NCBI GenBank assembly: GCA_015487405.1
Contig: WFPV01000050.1
Location: 1-10,958, forward strand
Direction of reading: 5' to 3'
DNA from: Aquifex sp.
Lineage (GTDB): Bacteria > Aquificota > Aquificia > Aquificales > Aquificaceae
Length of the DNA stretch: 10,958 nt
The notes below the pieces were generated by a model. That model saw only the letters and a program-made list of their open reading frames with translations, was not told where the DNA came from and did no database searches. Shown in pieces: positions 1 to 7,385 of this stretch (the first letter of the stretch is position 1; each line of letters begins with the position of its first letter). The translations under genes and the position numbers were made by a program.

Positions 1-152
1 GATACATCTCCCACGAGGCGGCTACCAACGAAATTTATAACGCCCTTTATAACCTCTTAAAGCCCAGATTCTTGGAGGTGATAGCGGACTTCCACCCAAG
101 AGGCAACGTCCACACCGTGGTGAAGATAAGAAGCGACAACAAATACGATTAA
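1..152 (+). CDS. queF: NADPH-dependent 7-cyano-7-deazaguanine reductase QueF, C-terminal end (partial)
   Basis: Only the last 49 residues are in the window; the gene begins upstream, and its first complete codon is at position 3. QueF reduces preQ0 to preQ1 in the cytoplasm, a step of queuosine (tRNA wobble base) synthesis. The visible tail has YISHEAATNEIYN, then KPRFLEVIADFHPRGN. These match the family's HE...N helix and its '(K/R)P+(F/Y)(I/M/L)EV..(D/K)F.PRG' end. The HE glutamate lies in the conserved substrate-binding segment. The catalytic cysteine and aspartate are not in the window. The stop codon lies 12 bp before the next gene and in the same frame. The family call is fairly secure from the tail alone. 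The length and integrity of the gene cannot be judged. Confidence 0.82.
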   Translation, partial: YISHEAATNEIYNALYNLLKPRFLEVIADFHPRGNVHTVVKIRSDNKYD

Positions 153-164
153 AATCTTTTCTTA

Positions 165-1124
165 ATGTGGGTTTTAGGGGAACACGATGAGCCTTACAGA
201 AAGGCACGGGAGAGTATACTCAACTTAGTCGGAAACACACCGCTCGTTCGTATAAAAAAGGTTCTCCCAAAAGATATTCCCGACAACATAGAAATCTGGG
301 CAAAACTGGAAAGTTTCAATCCCGGTGGTTCTGTAAAAGACAGACCGGCTCTCAGTATGTTTATGGACGCCTTAAAAAGAGGAATTATCAAAGAGGGAAA
401 GGTAGTAATAGACGCAACCTCGGGAAACACGGGCATAGCCCTTGCTATGGTGGGAGCGGCTCTCGGTATCCCCGTAGAGCTCGCAATGCCTGCAAACGTA
501 AGTGAAGAGAGAAAGAAAATAATTAAAGCCTTCGGAGCTAAACTCTACCTTACAGACCCTTTGGAGGGAACGGACGGAGCTATTCTCTTTGTAAGAGAAC
601 TCGTAGAGAAGTATCCCGATAAATACGTTTACCTTGACCAGTATAACAACCCGGCAAACTGGAGGGCACACTTCTACTCAACGGGAATAGAGATATGGAA
701 TCAGACGAAGGGCAGAGTTACCCACTTCGTTGCAGGGATAGGAACGGGCGGAACAATCATGGGAACGGGGAGGAGGCTAAAGGTTTACAATCAAAACATT
801 CAGGTCATAGGTGTTCAACCCGCTTATCCTTTTCACGGAATAGAGGGATTAAAACACATAGAAAGCTCCATAAAGCCCGGAATCTTTGATGAGACCTTTT
901 TAGACAGAACTATCTTTGTGGAAACCGAGGATGCCTATGAATGGGCGCGAAAACTCGCACGGGAAGAAGCTATCTTTGTAGGACAGTCATCAGGAGCAGC
1001 ACTTTGGGCTTGTATAACCTTGGCTCGGGAGCTTGCAGAAAAGGGTGAAGAAGCCGTAATAGTTACAGTCTTCCCTGACGGAGGAGAAAAATACCTAACT
1101 ACCGCTTTATTCTCCGAGGACTAA
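165..1124 (+). CDS. cysM: PLP-dependent cysteine synthase (O-acetylserine sulfhydrylase family, CysM/CysK)
   Basis: This cytoplasmic fold-type II PLP enzyme of 319 residues is about the usual length for the family. It makes L-cysteine from O-acetylserine (or a related activated serine) and sulfide or another sulfur donor. The entry motif SILNLVGNTPLVRI is at residues 17-30. The PLP Schiff-base lysine is K58 in GGSVKDRPA. The substrate-binding TSGNTG loop is at residues 85-90, and the PLP phosphate-binding GIGTGGT loop is at 191-197. SSGAA is at 275-279, and the C-terminal FPDGGEKYL tail is complete. ATG at 165 is the only usable in-frame start after the queF stop, but it has no Shine-Dalgarno sequence, so translation may be coupled to queF. 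CysK, CysM and phosphoserine-specific forms cannot be separated by eye, and the symbol is the loose family name. Cystathionine beta-synthase is less likely, because there is no CBS domain. Confidence 0.9.
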   Translation: MWVLGEHDEPYRKARESILNLVGNTPLVRIKKVLPKDIPDNIEIWAKLESFNPGGSVKDRPALSMFMDALKRGIIKEGKVVIDATSGNTGIALAMVGAALGIPVELAMPANVSEERKKIIKAFGAKLYLTDPLEGTDGAILFVRELVEKYPDKYVYLDQYNNPANWRAHFYSTGIEIWNQTKGRVTHFVAGIGTGGTIMGTGRRLKVYNQNIQVIGVQPAYPFHGIEGLKHIESSIKPGIFDETFLDRTIFVETEDAYEWARKLAREEAIFVGQSSGAALWACITLARELAEKGEEAVIVTVFPDGGEKYLTTALFSED

Positions 1125-1140
1125 TTTTTAAAATATCCCT

Positions 1141-2211
1141 ATGGGGATAATAAAAACATTAATTTTTTTAGCTTTTCTTATATTCGCTATAGCCTTCACT
1201 TATTACAATCTCCAGGATGCAGAGATAAAGTTCTACAACTACTCCTTTAAAATTCCAGTATTTATTCTCGTTTTCACAAGCTTCGGACTTGGACTTTTTT
1301 TCCCTGTTTTGTATTACACCTTGCGTGAGAACGCTTTGAGAAAAAGGGAGGAACAAATCTACTCCTTCCTCAGTTTGTTCTGGAGGGGATACTTAGGAAG
1401 AGCTCTTTCCATATTTCGCAGGTATCTTCCCCGTGAAGAGTTCGTCCCTTTTTACATAAGAATAAAAAGAGAATTCAAAGAACCCATAGATATACAGCTC
1501 GATTTGTATAGAAAGGGAATAGTAGAAACAGCCCTTGCAGAAAATAAGATTCCCAAAGACCTTGACGGAGCCAGAATTCTGCTTGAAAATGCCCTCGGAA
1601 AAAACTACAGAAATTTAAAGGCAAAAAGACTGCTTCGCAGTCTTTACCTATTAAAAAAGAACTTAGATAAAGCGGAAGAACTCCAGAGGGAAATCTTAAC
1701 GGAAATAGAAGAGGAAAGGAGAACCTGCGAGCAAAGGGCACTCTCCACCATACTCGCTGAAAAATACCTTAAAGAAAAGGATAGTGTATACTTAAAAGAG
1801 CTTTGGCAGCTTCCCATATCAAAGCTTTCTGGAGCCGTTCTTGCGAGCGTAGAAGGTGCAGAGAGTATATTTGAAGCGGCAAGCAACCTCGGTATTTTGA
1901 ACGAAGTTATTAAGATAATGGAGGAAAAAAATCTTTTAGACCCCAACCTACTCAGCTTAATCCAGAGCTATAGAAACCATATACATGATGATATTCTTTA
2001 TTACGTTTATCAAAGATTGAATATGCAGGAGCAGGCAAACAATCTAAACATTAAAAATCCAGACTTAAAGCTCGTTAAGGGAAAGGGAAGGAAACTTCTC
2101 TCACTCGTCCGTATCTGGAAGTGTGAAGAATGTGGTAAAGAATTTAAAAATTTCAACAGTGTATGTTCTAACTGTCTTGCGGTTAACTCCTTTAAAATAA
2201 ATCTCAACTAA
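1141..2211 (+). CDS. LapA-LapB-like fusion: membrane-anchored protein with C-terminal rubredoxin-like zinc ribbon
   Basis: This inner-membrane protein has 356 residues. Two hydrophobic segments (about 4-21 and 38-59) with the short loop YYNLQDAEIKFYNYSFKIP between them match the LapA (DUF1049, YciS) layout. A cytoplasmic helical region follows (about 65-310), rich in Leu/Lys/Glu and resembling degenerate TPR repeats (for example around 140-190). The last 30 residues hold a CxxC-x10-CxxC metal site (C328, C331, C342, C345). The order WKCEECG...VCSNCLA...FKI closely follows the rubredoxin-like end of LapB (YciM). In enterobacteria LapA and LapB are adjacent genes, and LapB with FtsH controls LpxC and hence lipid A synthesis. 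Here the parts sit in one chain, with LapA's membrane pair replacing LapB's single anchor. A role in LPS homeostasis is inferred, and the MsbA-like gene three genes downstream fits it. The start at ATG 1141 lacks a clear ribosome binding site. Confidence 0.72.
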   Translation: MGIIKTLIFLAFLIFAIAFTYYNLQDAEIKFYNYSFKIPVFILVFTSFGLGLFFPVLYYTLRENALRKREEQIYSFLSLFWRGYLGRALSIFRRYLPREEFVPFYIRIKREFKEPIDIQLDLYRKGIVETALAENKIPKDLDGARILLENALGKNYRNLKAKRLLRSLYLLKKNLDKAEELQREILTEIEEERRTCEQRALSTILAEKYLKEKDSVYLKELWQLPISKLSGAVLASVEGAESIFEAASNLGILNEVIKIMEEKNLLDPNLLSLIQSYRNHIHDDILYYVYQRLNMQEQANNLNIKNPDLKLVKGKGRKLLSLVRIWKCEECGKEFKNFNSVCSNCLAVNSFKINLN

Positions 2212-2220
2212 GGGAGGGTG
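2212..2220 (+). promoter_or_regulatory. Ribosome binding site fixing the GTG start of mglA
   Basis: A strong Shine-Dalgarno sequence (GGGAGGGTG) directly follows the stop codon of the preceding gene and sits four bases before GTG 2225. The GTGs at 2218 and 2220 are out of frame, so GTG 2225 is the best-supported start. Confidence 0.6.
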
Positions 2221-2224
2221 TGTC

Positions 2225-2797
2225 GTGATATTAGACCATCTCAAAAAACAAGTTAAATTTAAAATTGTTTACCATGGACCCGCTCTTGCGGGTAAGACGA
2301 CAAACGTTTTAAAGATTGCAGAAAACAGGGGGGAGGAGCTGTTGAGTTTCAATACAAAGACGGAAAGAACACTCGTTTTTGATATGGTAAAAGAGGAAAG
2401 GGAGGTAAAGGGCTTTAAAGCGACATTCATCATCTACACAATTCCCGGACAAGATATTTACTCCGAAATCAGAAAAATGGTAATGAGAGGAGCAGATGGA
2501 GTAGTGTATGTCGTAGACTCCGCAGAAGACAGACTTCAGGATAACAAACACTTTTTAGAAGTTTTATCGGACGACTTAAAGCTTTACGGAAAAGATATAG
2601 AAGAAATTCCCGTCGTTATACAATACAACAAGAGAGACCTCGGAAATGCCCTCCCTTTAGAGGAGCTAAATAAAGAAATCAACGTTATAAATAAACCCTT
2701 TACGGAAGCTGTAGCTATAGAAAACAAAGGAGTTGAAGAGACCTTAGATCTTATAATAGATGAGATAATTGCACACTTTGGGAAGTTACTGAAATGA
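2225..2797 (+). CDS. mglA: MglA-type small Ras-like GTPase
   Basis: This 190-residue cytoplasmic GTPase matches MglA of Myxococcus and Thermus in length and motif order. It starts FKIVYHGPALAGKTTN, with the P-loop at residues 18-26 (lysine K24). KTERTLVFD is at 45-53. The switch II segment YTIPGQ (71-76) has Thr where Ras has Asp in DxxG, which is the MglA hallmark. MRGADGVVYVVDSAEDR is at 87-103 and the base-specificity motif NKRDL at 135-139. MglA proteins set cell polarity and control type IV pili or gliding machinery through GTP cycling, usually with the GAP MglB (Roadblock fold). No MglB is visible here. The stop overlaps the next gene's start by four bases (ATGA), which suggests translational coupling to that protein. 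It starts with GTG after a strong ribosome binding site. The family call is secure; what it controls is inferred. Confidence 0.9.
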   Translation: MILDHLKKQVKFKIVYHGPALAGKTTNVLKIAENRGEELLSFNTKTERTLVFDMVKEEREVKGFKATFIIYTIPGQDIYSEIRKMVMRGADGVVYVVDSAEDRLQDNKHFLEVLSDDLKLYGKDIEEIPVVIQYNKRDLGNALPLEELNKEINVINKPFTEAVAIENKGVEETLDLIIDEIIAHFGKLLK

Positions 2798-4191
2798 TTA
2801 GCGGTAATATTGCAGGCTCGCAGGACTTAATAGAGGTTCTCTCTACAATTCCCAGAACAAAGAGAGGCTATCTGAGTGTTCTAAGTAAAACCATCTTTTT
2901 AGCACTCCTTGTAGAAAACGGAAGAATAAAAGGCTTCTTCACCAATTATGAAATCAGTAATTCAAGGAATCCTTTAAGTCTCCTAATTTTTGTAATATCC
3001 GAAATGCTTTACGAAACCGAAGGTTACTTTTCCTTAGAGGATAGAACCGCAATAGATAATTTCATTGATATTGATGTGGATATAGAAAGTGTAGTTATAC
3101 AAGCAACAATACTCAGAAGGGAAATAGAAGAGGTTATTCCTTTCATAATTACCACCAATGTAAGGTTAACCTCTGAAAGTTTTCCTGAATACGATGGAAA
3201 ACTCTTTGGTGAAATTTTGGCAAACGCCGACGACCCCATAGAGGAGTTGAGGAAGCTCAAGGACTTACTTGAGCGCGGACTTGTTCACGTGAAAGAAATC
3301 AAGCATGCAGGAAATATTGAAGAGATAGGATTTGATTACATCTTGGACGGAGTAGATATATCACGTGTGAATGTAACAAAGCTTATAGAAGGCTTAAAGA
3401 GGGATAATTTCAGTGGATACGTGGAAATAAACAAGGGGAATAACCCAATCTATTTATTTTTTAAAAAAGGCAAGGTCTTTGGAGTTTCTCCCGCGGAACC
3501 TCAAATTTTTGATACACTTTTAGACCCCCTCGGGAACACTGCGGTGAGCATCGTCCGCCTTAGGGAAGAATTTATAGAAACCTTCGCGCAGATATATATA
3601 GGAAAACCAAGTATAGCTTCTGAAGATAAGTATCTTTCCCTTGGGAAGCTTTTCATAACACTTATATCTTATATGGAAGAAGCTGTCTTAAAGGTTGTCT
3701 ACGGTAAAGAGAATTACATCTTTATATTCAATGAAGGAAGGCTTCTTTCTGCAAAGAGAACAAACAAATGGAATGAGAACTTCAAAGTAACTTTTCCTTC
3801 ACCTAACTTTATATTCCTTTATAGAAATATTTATGCCAATAACGTGTTTTATACTTTCTACCTGTTTTTATTGAACAAACTAAAAAATATCCTCATTCGT
3901 TGGAATCTAACCGAAGAGTTAAACACTTTATACAGAGCTATCGCTCATATGCCCTCTATTTATATAAAAGAGTACACTATTCACGCTACAAAATCTCTGA
4001 CGAAAAAAGAAGAAAGACAGCTTGTGGACTTATTCGTTGAAGTCTCCGACAAAGCTATAGAAAAGTTAGGAAAGGAAGAATTTGAAAGAGAAATGGAACT
4101 TGAGCTCAGTCCCTATAAGGAAGTTTTGAAAGTCCTTGACATTACGGAAGACCTATATAGAGAGTATGAAAGGGAAGATAACTTGAGCTGA
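2794..4191 (+). CDS. Uncharacterised protein with PATAN/DUF4388-like segments, coupled to MglA
   Basis: This 465-residue protein has no signal peptide, no obvious membrane helix and no cysteine, so it is probably cytoplasmic. I recognise no enzyme motif. Three segments share the pattern 'helix-(F/Y)xGY(L/V)...hydrophobic strand...(E/K)xG(R/K)(I/V/L)xG/A', typical of PATAN/DUF4388 signalling domains: about residues 11-49 (DLIEVLSTIP...LVENGRIKGF), 188-234 (VTKLIEGLKRDNFSGYVEI...FFKKGKVFGVSP) and 285-322 (LFITLISYMEEAVLKVVYG...FIFNEGRLLSA). The C-terminal part (about 355-465) is helical and acidic, ending KEVLKVLDITEDLYREYERED. PATAN-type domains are known to occur next to Ras-like GTPases, including MglA relatives, in bacterial signalling loci. 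It starts in a four-base overlap with mglA and ends one base into the exporter gene. I infer that it is an MglA partner (effector or regulator); the exact function is unknown. Confidence 0.6.
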   Translation: MISGNIAGSQDLIEVLSTIPRTKRGYLSVLSKTIFLALLVENGRIKGFFTNYEISNSRNPLSLLIFVISEMLYETEGYFSLEDRTAIDNFIDIDVDIESVVIQATILRREIEEVIPFIITTNVRLTSESFPEYDGKLFGEILANADDPIEELRKLKDLLERGLVHVKEIKHAGNIEEIGFDYILDGVDISRVNVTKLIEGLKRDNFSGYVEINKGNNPIYLFFKKGKVFGVSPAEPQIFDTLLDPLGNTAVSIVRLREEFIETFAQIYIGKPSIASEDKYLSLGKLFITLISYMEEAVLKVVYGKENYIFIFNEGRLLSAKRTNKWNENFKVTFPSPNFIFLYRNIYANNVFYTFYLFLLNKLKNILIRWNLTEELNTLYRAIAHMPSIYIKEYTIHATKSLTKKEERQLVDLFVEVSDKAIEKLGKEEFEREMELELSPYKEVLKVLDITEDLYREYEREDNLS

Positions 4192-5831
4192 TGAGCACTT
4201 GGGACAAATTATTATCCCTAATAAAGCCATACATACCTATTTTGCTTTTATCTCTCTTCGGTTCAATTTTGCAGTCAGCGGGAACAACTTTAATAACTTT
4301 ACTCGTTAAGCGAGTTGTTGACAACGTATTTATCCTCAAGGAGGAAGGCGAAGCAGTAATTCTAACGCTCGCGTTTCTTGGTTCTGCTATTCTCATGCAG
4401 CTGGGATACTTTCTTGCCACTTTTACCGTAATTTACGTATCAGAGAAGATAATAAAGGAGTTGAGAGAAGAAATTTATGAAAAGCTTTTATATACTACTT
4501 TCAATTTTTTTCTAAAAACCTCCTCAGGAGACTTAATCAGCCGTATAGTGAGTGACCTTGAAAGCTTCAAACAAGTGTTCAGCGAGTATATACCAAAACT
4601 TATAAGAGAACCCTTTGTAGCCTTAGCTCTCTTTGGTGTTCTCATATACAGAGACTGGCTCTTGACTTTATTTATCCTTTTATTTTTTCCTGTAATGTAT
4701 CTTTTCACAAAATATTTTTCTGAAAAAAAGAAAAAATATCTAAAAAAGCAGAGAGAAAACGTATCACTTCTTACAGAAATACTAAGTGAGAGCTTTAGAG
4801 GAATAGAAAATATAAAGCTATATCTATCTGAAGAAAGATTTATAAAGCATTTTAAAGAGTTTTCAGAAAAATTCTTTCAGTCGTCGGTAAAGATAAACTT
4901 TTACGTCATTAGTAATACGGCCATTAATTATATATTCGGTTATACCGTAGTATCACTACTTTTGCTCGCCGGGAGTATAAGAATTCTTAAAGGGGATATA
5001 TCTCCAGGAGATTTTATATCTTTTCTTACTGCATTGTTTATGATTCAAAAACCTATAATGGAAGTTCAAAAAGCTATTATGAACTTAAAAGGAACAGCTC
5101 CGCTGTTTGATAGAATCTTCATGTTATTAAAACTTTCAAAAGAAAAAGGAGGAGATAAAGAATTCCACAAATTTATCCATGAAATATCTTTCAGAGATGT
5201 GAAAGTTAGAATAAACGGTAAAGAAATACTCACCGGAATAACTTTCACAGTTAAAAAGGGGGATAAAGTAGGAATAAGAGGGCATACGGGAAGTGGAAAG
5301 AGCACATTTATACGTATTCTTCCAAGACTTATAGATTACAAAGGAAATGTTTTTATTGATGGAACGGAGCTAAGGGAGTTTTCGCTTAATAGTCTACGTA
5401 AAAGGATAGGCTTTTCTACACAGGAAGTATTCCTCTTTAAAGGAACTGTTAGGGACAATCTGCTCATAGCTAAGGATGATGCAACCGAAGAGGAAATGCT
5501 AAAAGCACTTAAGCTTGCAAAATGCGACTTTATTTTGAATTCTCCTTACGGTTTGGAATATCCTATAGAAGAAAGAGGGATAAACCTATCTGGGGGAGAA
5601 AAACAACGGCTTGCACTTGCCCGTATATTTTTAAAGAATCCCGAAATAGTTATATTAGATGAAGCTACTTCCGCTTTAGACCCGTTGACAGAGGAAGAGG
5701 TTTTAAGGAATTTATTTACATTCTTTAAGGATAAAACTATGTTTGTTGTCGCTCATAGGGAAAGCAACCTAATTTTTTGTAACAAGATAGTAGAGTTCGA
5801 AAACGGAAAACTCAAAAGTATTACCACTTAG
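4191..5831 (+). CDS. MsbA-like homodimeric ABC exporter (fused TM and ATPase domains)
   Basis: This 546-residue inner-membrane protein has one ABC exporter transmembrane domain (about 13-300, roughly six helices, for example 13-39, 55-83, 140-175 and 243-263). A complete nucleotide-binding domain follows (about 330-546). The Walker A motif GHTGSGKST is at 364-372 (K370), the Q-loop glutamine is Q411 in GFSTQEVFLF, and the signature LSGGE is at 466-470. The Walker B motif ends at D490 with catalytic E491 (VILDEATSALD), and the switch histidine is H522. All key residues are present, so an active ATPase is expected. Such half-transporters work as homodimers. MsbA flips lipid A-core across the inner membrane, but close relatives export peptides, lipids or drugs. 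The nearby LapAB-like gene favours an LPS role without proving it. ATG 4191 overlaps the upstream stop by one base (TGATG), indicating translational coupling. Confidence 0.87.
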   Translation: MSTWDKLLSLIKPYIPILLLSLFGSILQSAGTTLITLLVKRVVDNVFILKEEGEAVILTLAFLGSAILMQLGYFLATFTVIYVSEKIIKELREEIYEKLLYTTFNFFLKTSSGDLISRIVSDLESFKQVFSEYIPKLIREPFVALALFGVLIYRDWLLTLFILLFFPVMYLFTKYFSEKKKKYLKKQRENVSLLTEILSESFRGIENIKLYLSEERFIKHFKEFSEKFFQSSVKINFYVISNTAINYIFGYTVVSLLLLAGSIRILKGDISPGDFISFLTALFMIQKPIMEVQKAIMNLKGTAPLFDRIFMLLKLSKEKGGDKEFHKFIHEISFRDVKVRINGKEILTGITFTVKKGDKVGIRGHTGSGKSTFIRILPRLIDYKGNVFIDGTELREFSLNSLRKRIGFSTQEVFLFKGTVRDNLLIAKDDATEEEMLKALKLAKCDFILNSPYGLEYPIEERGINLSGGEKQRLALARIFLKNPEIVILDEATSALDPLTEEEVLRNLFTFFKDKTMFVVAHRESNLIFCNKIVEFENGKLKSITT

Positions 5832-5842
5832 AATATTCTTCT

Positions 5843-6478
5843 ATGAAGGGGAGTTTAGAACTCCTTAAGAGGTTCTCCGAAAAGGTTGAGGAAATTATAT
5901 ACGCGGGAAAAATTCTCCACGAGAAGGGTTGGGTTCCCGCAACGAGCGGAAACATATCGGCAAAAGTGGATGAAAAATTTATAGCTATAACCTCCTCTGG
6001 CAAACATAAAGGTGAGTTAAAACCCGAAGATATTCTTTTGATAGATTACGAAGGAAATCCTATTAACGGTGGGAAACCTTCTGCAGAAACGTTGCTTCAT
6101 ACGACTATTTATAAACTTTTTCCGGAAATAGGAGCTGTAGTTCATACCCATTCATCCAACGCTACGGTAATATCTCTTCTACTTAAAGATAAAGTAGAGC
6201 TTGAAGATTACGAATTGTTAAAGGCCTTTCCCGACATTCATACCCACGAGACAAATATAACTATTCCTGTATTTCCGAACGACCAGAATATTCCAAGACT
6301 CGCTAAAAAGGTGGAGGAGTATTTTAAAAATACTAAGCAAGCCTACGGCTTCCTTATTCAGGGACACGGACTTTATACTTGGGGAAAAACAATGAAAGAG
6401 TCTCTTATACATACGGAGGCTTTGGAATTTTTATTCGAATGCGAAATTAAGCTGTTGAATCTAAAAGGAAAAATTTAA
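5843..6478 (+). CDS. mtnB: Methylthioribulose-1-phosphate dehydratase (class II aldolase family)
   Basis: This 211-residue cytoplasmic enzyme dehydrates 5-methylthioribulose-1-phosphate in the methionine salvage pathway. It belongs to the zinc-dependent class II aldolase/adducin family, with fuculose-1-phosphate aldolase as a close relative. The N-terminal motif GWVPATSGNIS is at residues 29-39 and KPSAET at 78-83. The zinc ligands are expected to be H101 and H103 (VVHTHSSNA) and H175 (GHGLYTWG). MtnB-type features are HTHETNITIPVFPNDQNI (133-150) and the ending TEALEFLFECEIKLL, which favour MtnB over a fuculose aldolase annotation. The length is normal. The gene starts 11 bp after the ABC exporter without a clear ribosome binding site. 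No other methionine salvage gene is in the window. Confidence 0.88.
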   Translation: MKGSLELLKRFSEKVEEIIYAGKILHEKGWVPATSGNISAKVDEKFIAITSSGKHKGELKPEDILLIDYEGNPINGGKPSAETLLHTTIYKLFPEIGAVVHTHSSNATVISLLLKDKVELEDYELLKAFPDIHTHETNITIPVFPNDQNIPRLAKKVEEYFKNTKQAYGFLIQGHGLYTWGKTMKESLIHTEALEFLFECEIKLLNLKGKI

Positions 6479-6489
6479 AAAGCTCTATA

Positions 6490-6517
6490 TTGACTAAAAA
6501 ATTTTTTAATTTAAATT
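6490..6517 (+). promoter_or_regulatory. Candidate promoter for the minor pilin operon
   Basis: The 63-bp space 6479-6541 is the only real intergenic gap on the plus strand. It holds TTGACT (6490-6495, 5/6 match to a sigma-70 -35) and, 16 bp on, a weak TAAATT (6512-6517, 4/6 to -10). A perfect A6T6 palindrome (6496-6507) and other very AT-rich sequence lie between and around them. The -10 is poor and other placements are possible. That a promoter exists here is supported mainly by the gap itself and the change in gene function after it. Confidence 0.35.
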
Positions 6518-6530
6518 TAAAACTTACGAA

Positions 6531-6535
6531 GAGGT
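6531..6535 (+). promoter_or_regulatory. Ribosome binding site of the first pilin gene
   Basis: GAGGT lies six bases before ATG 6542 and supports that start. The start also gives the expected very short prepilin leader (MRQKG). Confidence 0.6.
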
Positions 6536-6541
6536 ATTAAA

Positions 6542-7039
6542 ATGAGACAAAAAGGTTTTACAACTGTTGAACTTCTTGTTGTTATTGCGATTATATCTAT
6601 TATTATTACCGTTGGTATACTAAATTTGCCTAAACTGTATAAAATGTATAAGTTTAACGAATACACTTATGCGATTGAAAATCTGGTGAAACTTGCAAAG
6701 GTAAAAGCAATGGAATTAACGGAGAATGTAGCCATTTGTGTAGATAGCGATAATAGGAGTATAAAGATAGTAAATTTAGGAACCAGTAGGTCGATAAGAT
6801 GCGGGATCAATGATTCCTGCAGCGGCAGCGATCGTCCCTGTGTAATAACAAAATTGGAAATTCCTGAAACTTTTATAAATATAGATGGTTGGAATACGGG
6901 TTTTGACCCAAGAGGCTTCGTACTACGACCTGGCAGAGTTTGCGTAGATAAGGAAGAGGAACAATACTTCAAGATATGCATAAGCAGATTCGGAGCTATA
7001 AGGATTGACAGGGGAGAAGGAGCATGCGGCAACTGTTAG
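6542..7039 (+). CDS. Minor prepilin, FimT/GspH-like
   Basis: This 165-residue type IV prepilin has the leader MRQKG, then the prepilin peptidase (PilD) site between G5 and F6. The mature protein begins FTTVELLVVIAIISIIITVG, with E10 at mature position +5, and a hydrophobic helix runs to about residue 28. The remainder is a small extracytoplasmic head with eight cysteines (66, 87, 93, 100, 134, 146, 162, 165). C87/C93/C100 lie in a Ser/Asp-rich loop and the tail is ACGNC. The end 'C.SRFGAIRIDRG' resembles the C-terminal strands of FimT/GspH pseudopilins. FimT-type minor pilins help prime pilus assembly, and some bind DNA in natural transformation. It is the first gene of a four-pilin operon, and its 3' end overlaps the next gene by 16 bp. 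The prepilin call is secure; the FimT/GspH subtype is moderately so. Confidence 0.85.
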   Translation: MRQKGFTTVELLVVIAIISIIITVGILNLPKLYKMYKFNEYTYAIENLVKLAKVKAMELTENVAICVDSDNRSIKIVNLGTSRSIRCGINDSCSGSDRPCVITKLEIPETFINIDGWNTGFDPRGFVLRPGRVCVDKEEEQYFKICISRFGAIRIDRGEGACGNC

Positions 7040-7374
7040 CTACAGGATTTACTCTCATAGAGGCGTTAATTTCTGTAATGATAGTAACTTTTGTGGTTCT
7101 TTTTGTATTAAATACTGTGACTTTGTTTCCTGTACTTGTTAGAAAAGACATAATAAACTTCTGCTTAAGACAAGCAGCTAATTCGGCGGTTGAGTATAAA
7201 AGGGCAAATCCTACAGACACACTTGCTACTATGACCATTAATTGTAAGGGGATGGATATAGAAGTAAACATCTCCGGCGGAACTCCTCCTCCTAATGATT
7301 GTGTGGATATAACGGTGACAGCTACATATAGAAGTTATTCTTATGAAGTACAAGACAAAATCTGTAACTTTTGA
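7024..7374 (+). CDS. Minor prepilin, PilV/GspI-like (short)
   Basis: This is a 116-residue type IV prepilin. The leader MRQLLATG is cleaved between G8 and F9, and the mature start FTLIEALISVMIVTFVVLFV has E13 at mature +5. The class III motif FTLIEALIS is typical of PilV/GspI. The head is very short, with four cysteines (47, 74, 93, 114), enough for two disulfides. ATG 7024 lies inside the end of the preceding gene (16-bp overlap) and follows a good Shine-Dalgarno sequence, GGAGAAGGA, at about 7013-7021. It is expected to sit in the inner membrane before incorporation near the pilus tip with its neighbours. The order after a FimT-like gene and before a PilW-like gene matches the usual minor pilin cluster. 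Confidence 0.83.
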   Translation: MRQLLATGFTLIEALISVMIVTFVVLFVLNTVTLFPVLVRKDIINFCLRQAANSAVEYKRANPTDTLATMTINCKGMDIEVNISGGTPPPNDCVDITVTATYRSYSYEVQDKICNF

Positions 7375-7380
7375 GGAGGA
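7374..7380 (+). promoter_or_regulatory. Ribosome binding site deciding the PilW-like start
   Basis: AGGAGGA is a near-perfect Shine-Dalgarno sequence with five bases to GTG 7386. It favours that GTG over the in-frame TTG at 7371, which would place the site inside the gene. Confidence 0.65.
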
Positions 7381-7385
7381 TTCCC

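Noticed and set aside
5843..6478. Fuculose-1-phosphate aldolase
   Set aside because: The same superfamily, but the PATSGN, FPNDQ and ALEFLFECE motifs match methylthioribulose-1-phosphate dehydratase better.
6667..7032. Minus-strand open frame of 121 codons
   Set aside because: It is antisense to the first pilin gene, which has a clear prepilin motif and ribosome binding site; there is no support for the minus frame.
7371..7385. TTG at 7371 as the PilW-like start
   Set aside because: It has no ribosome binding site, while GTG 7386 has AGGAGGA at ideal spacing and gives a normal prepilin leader.
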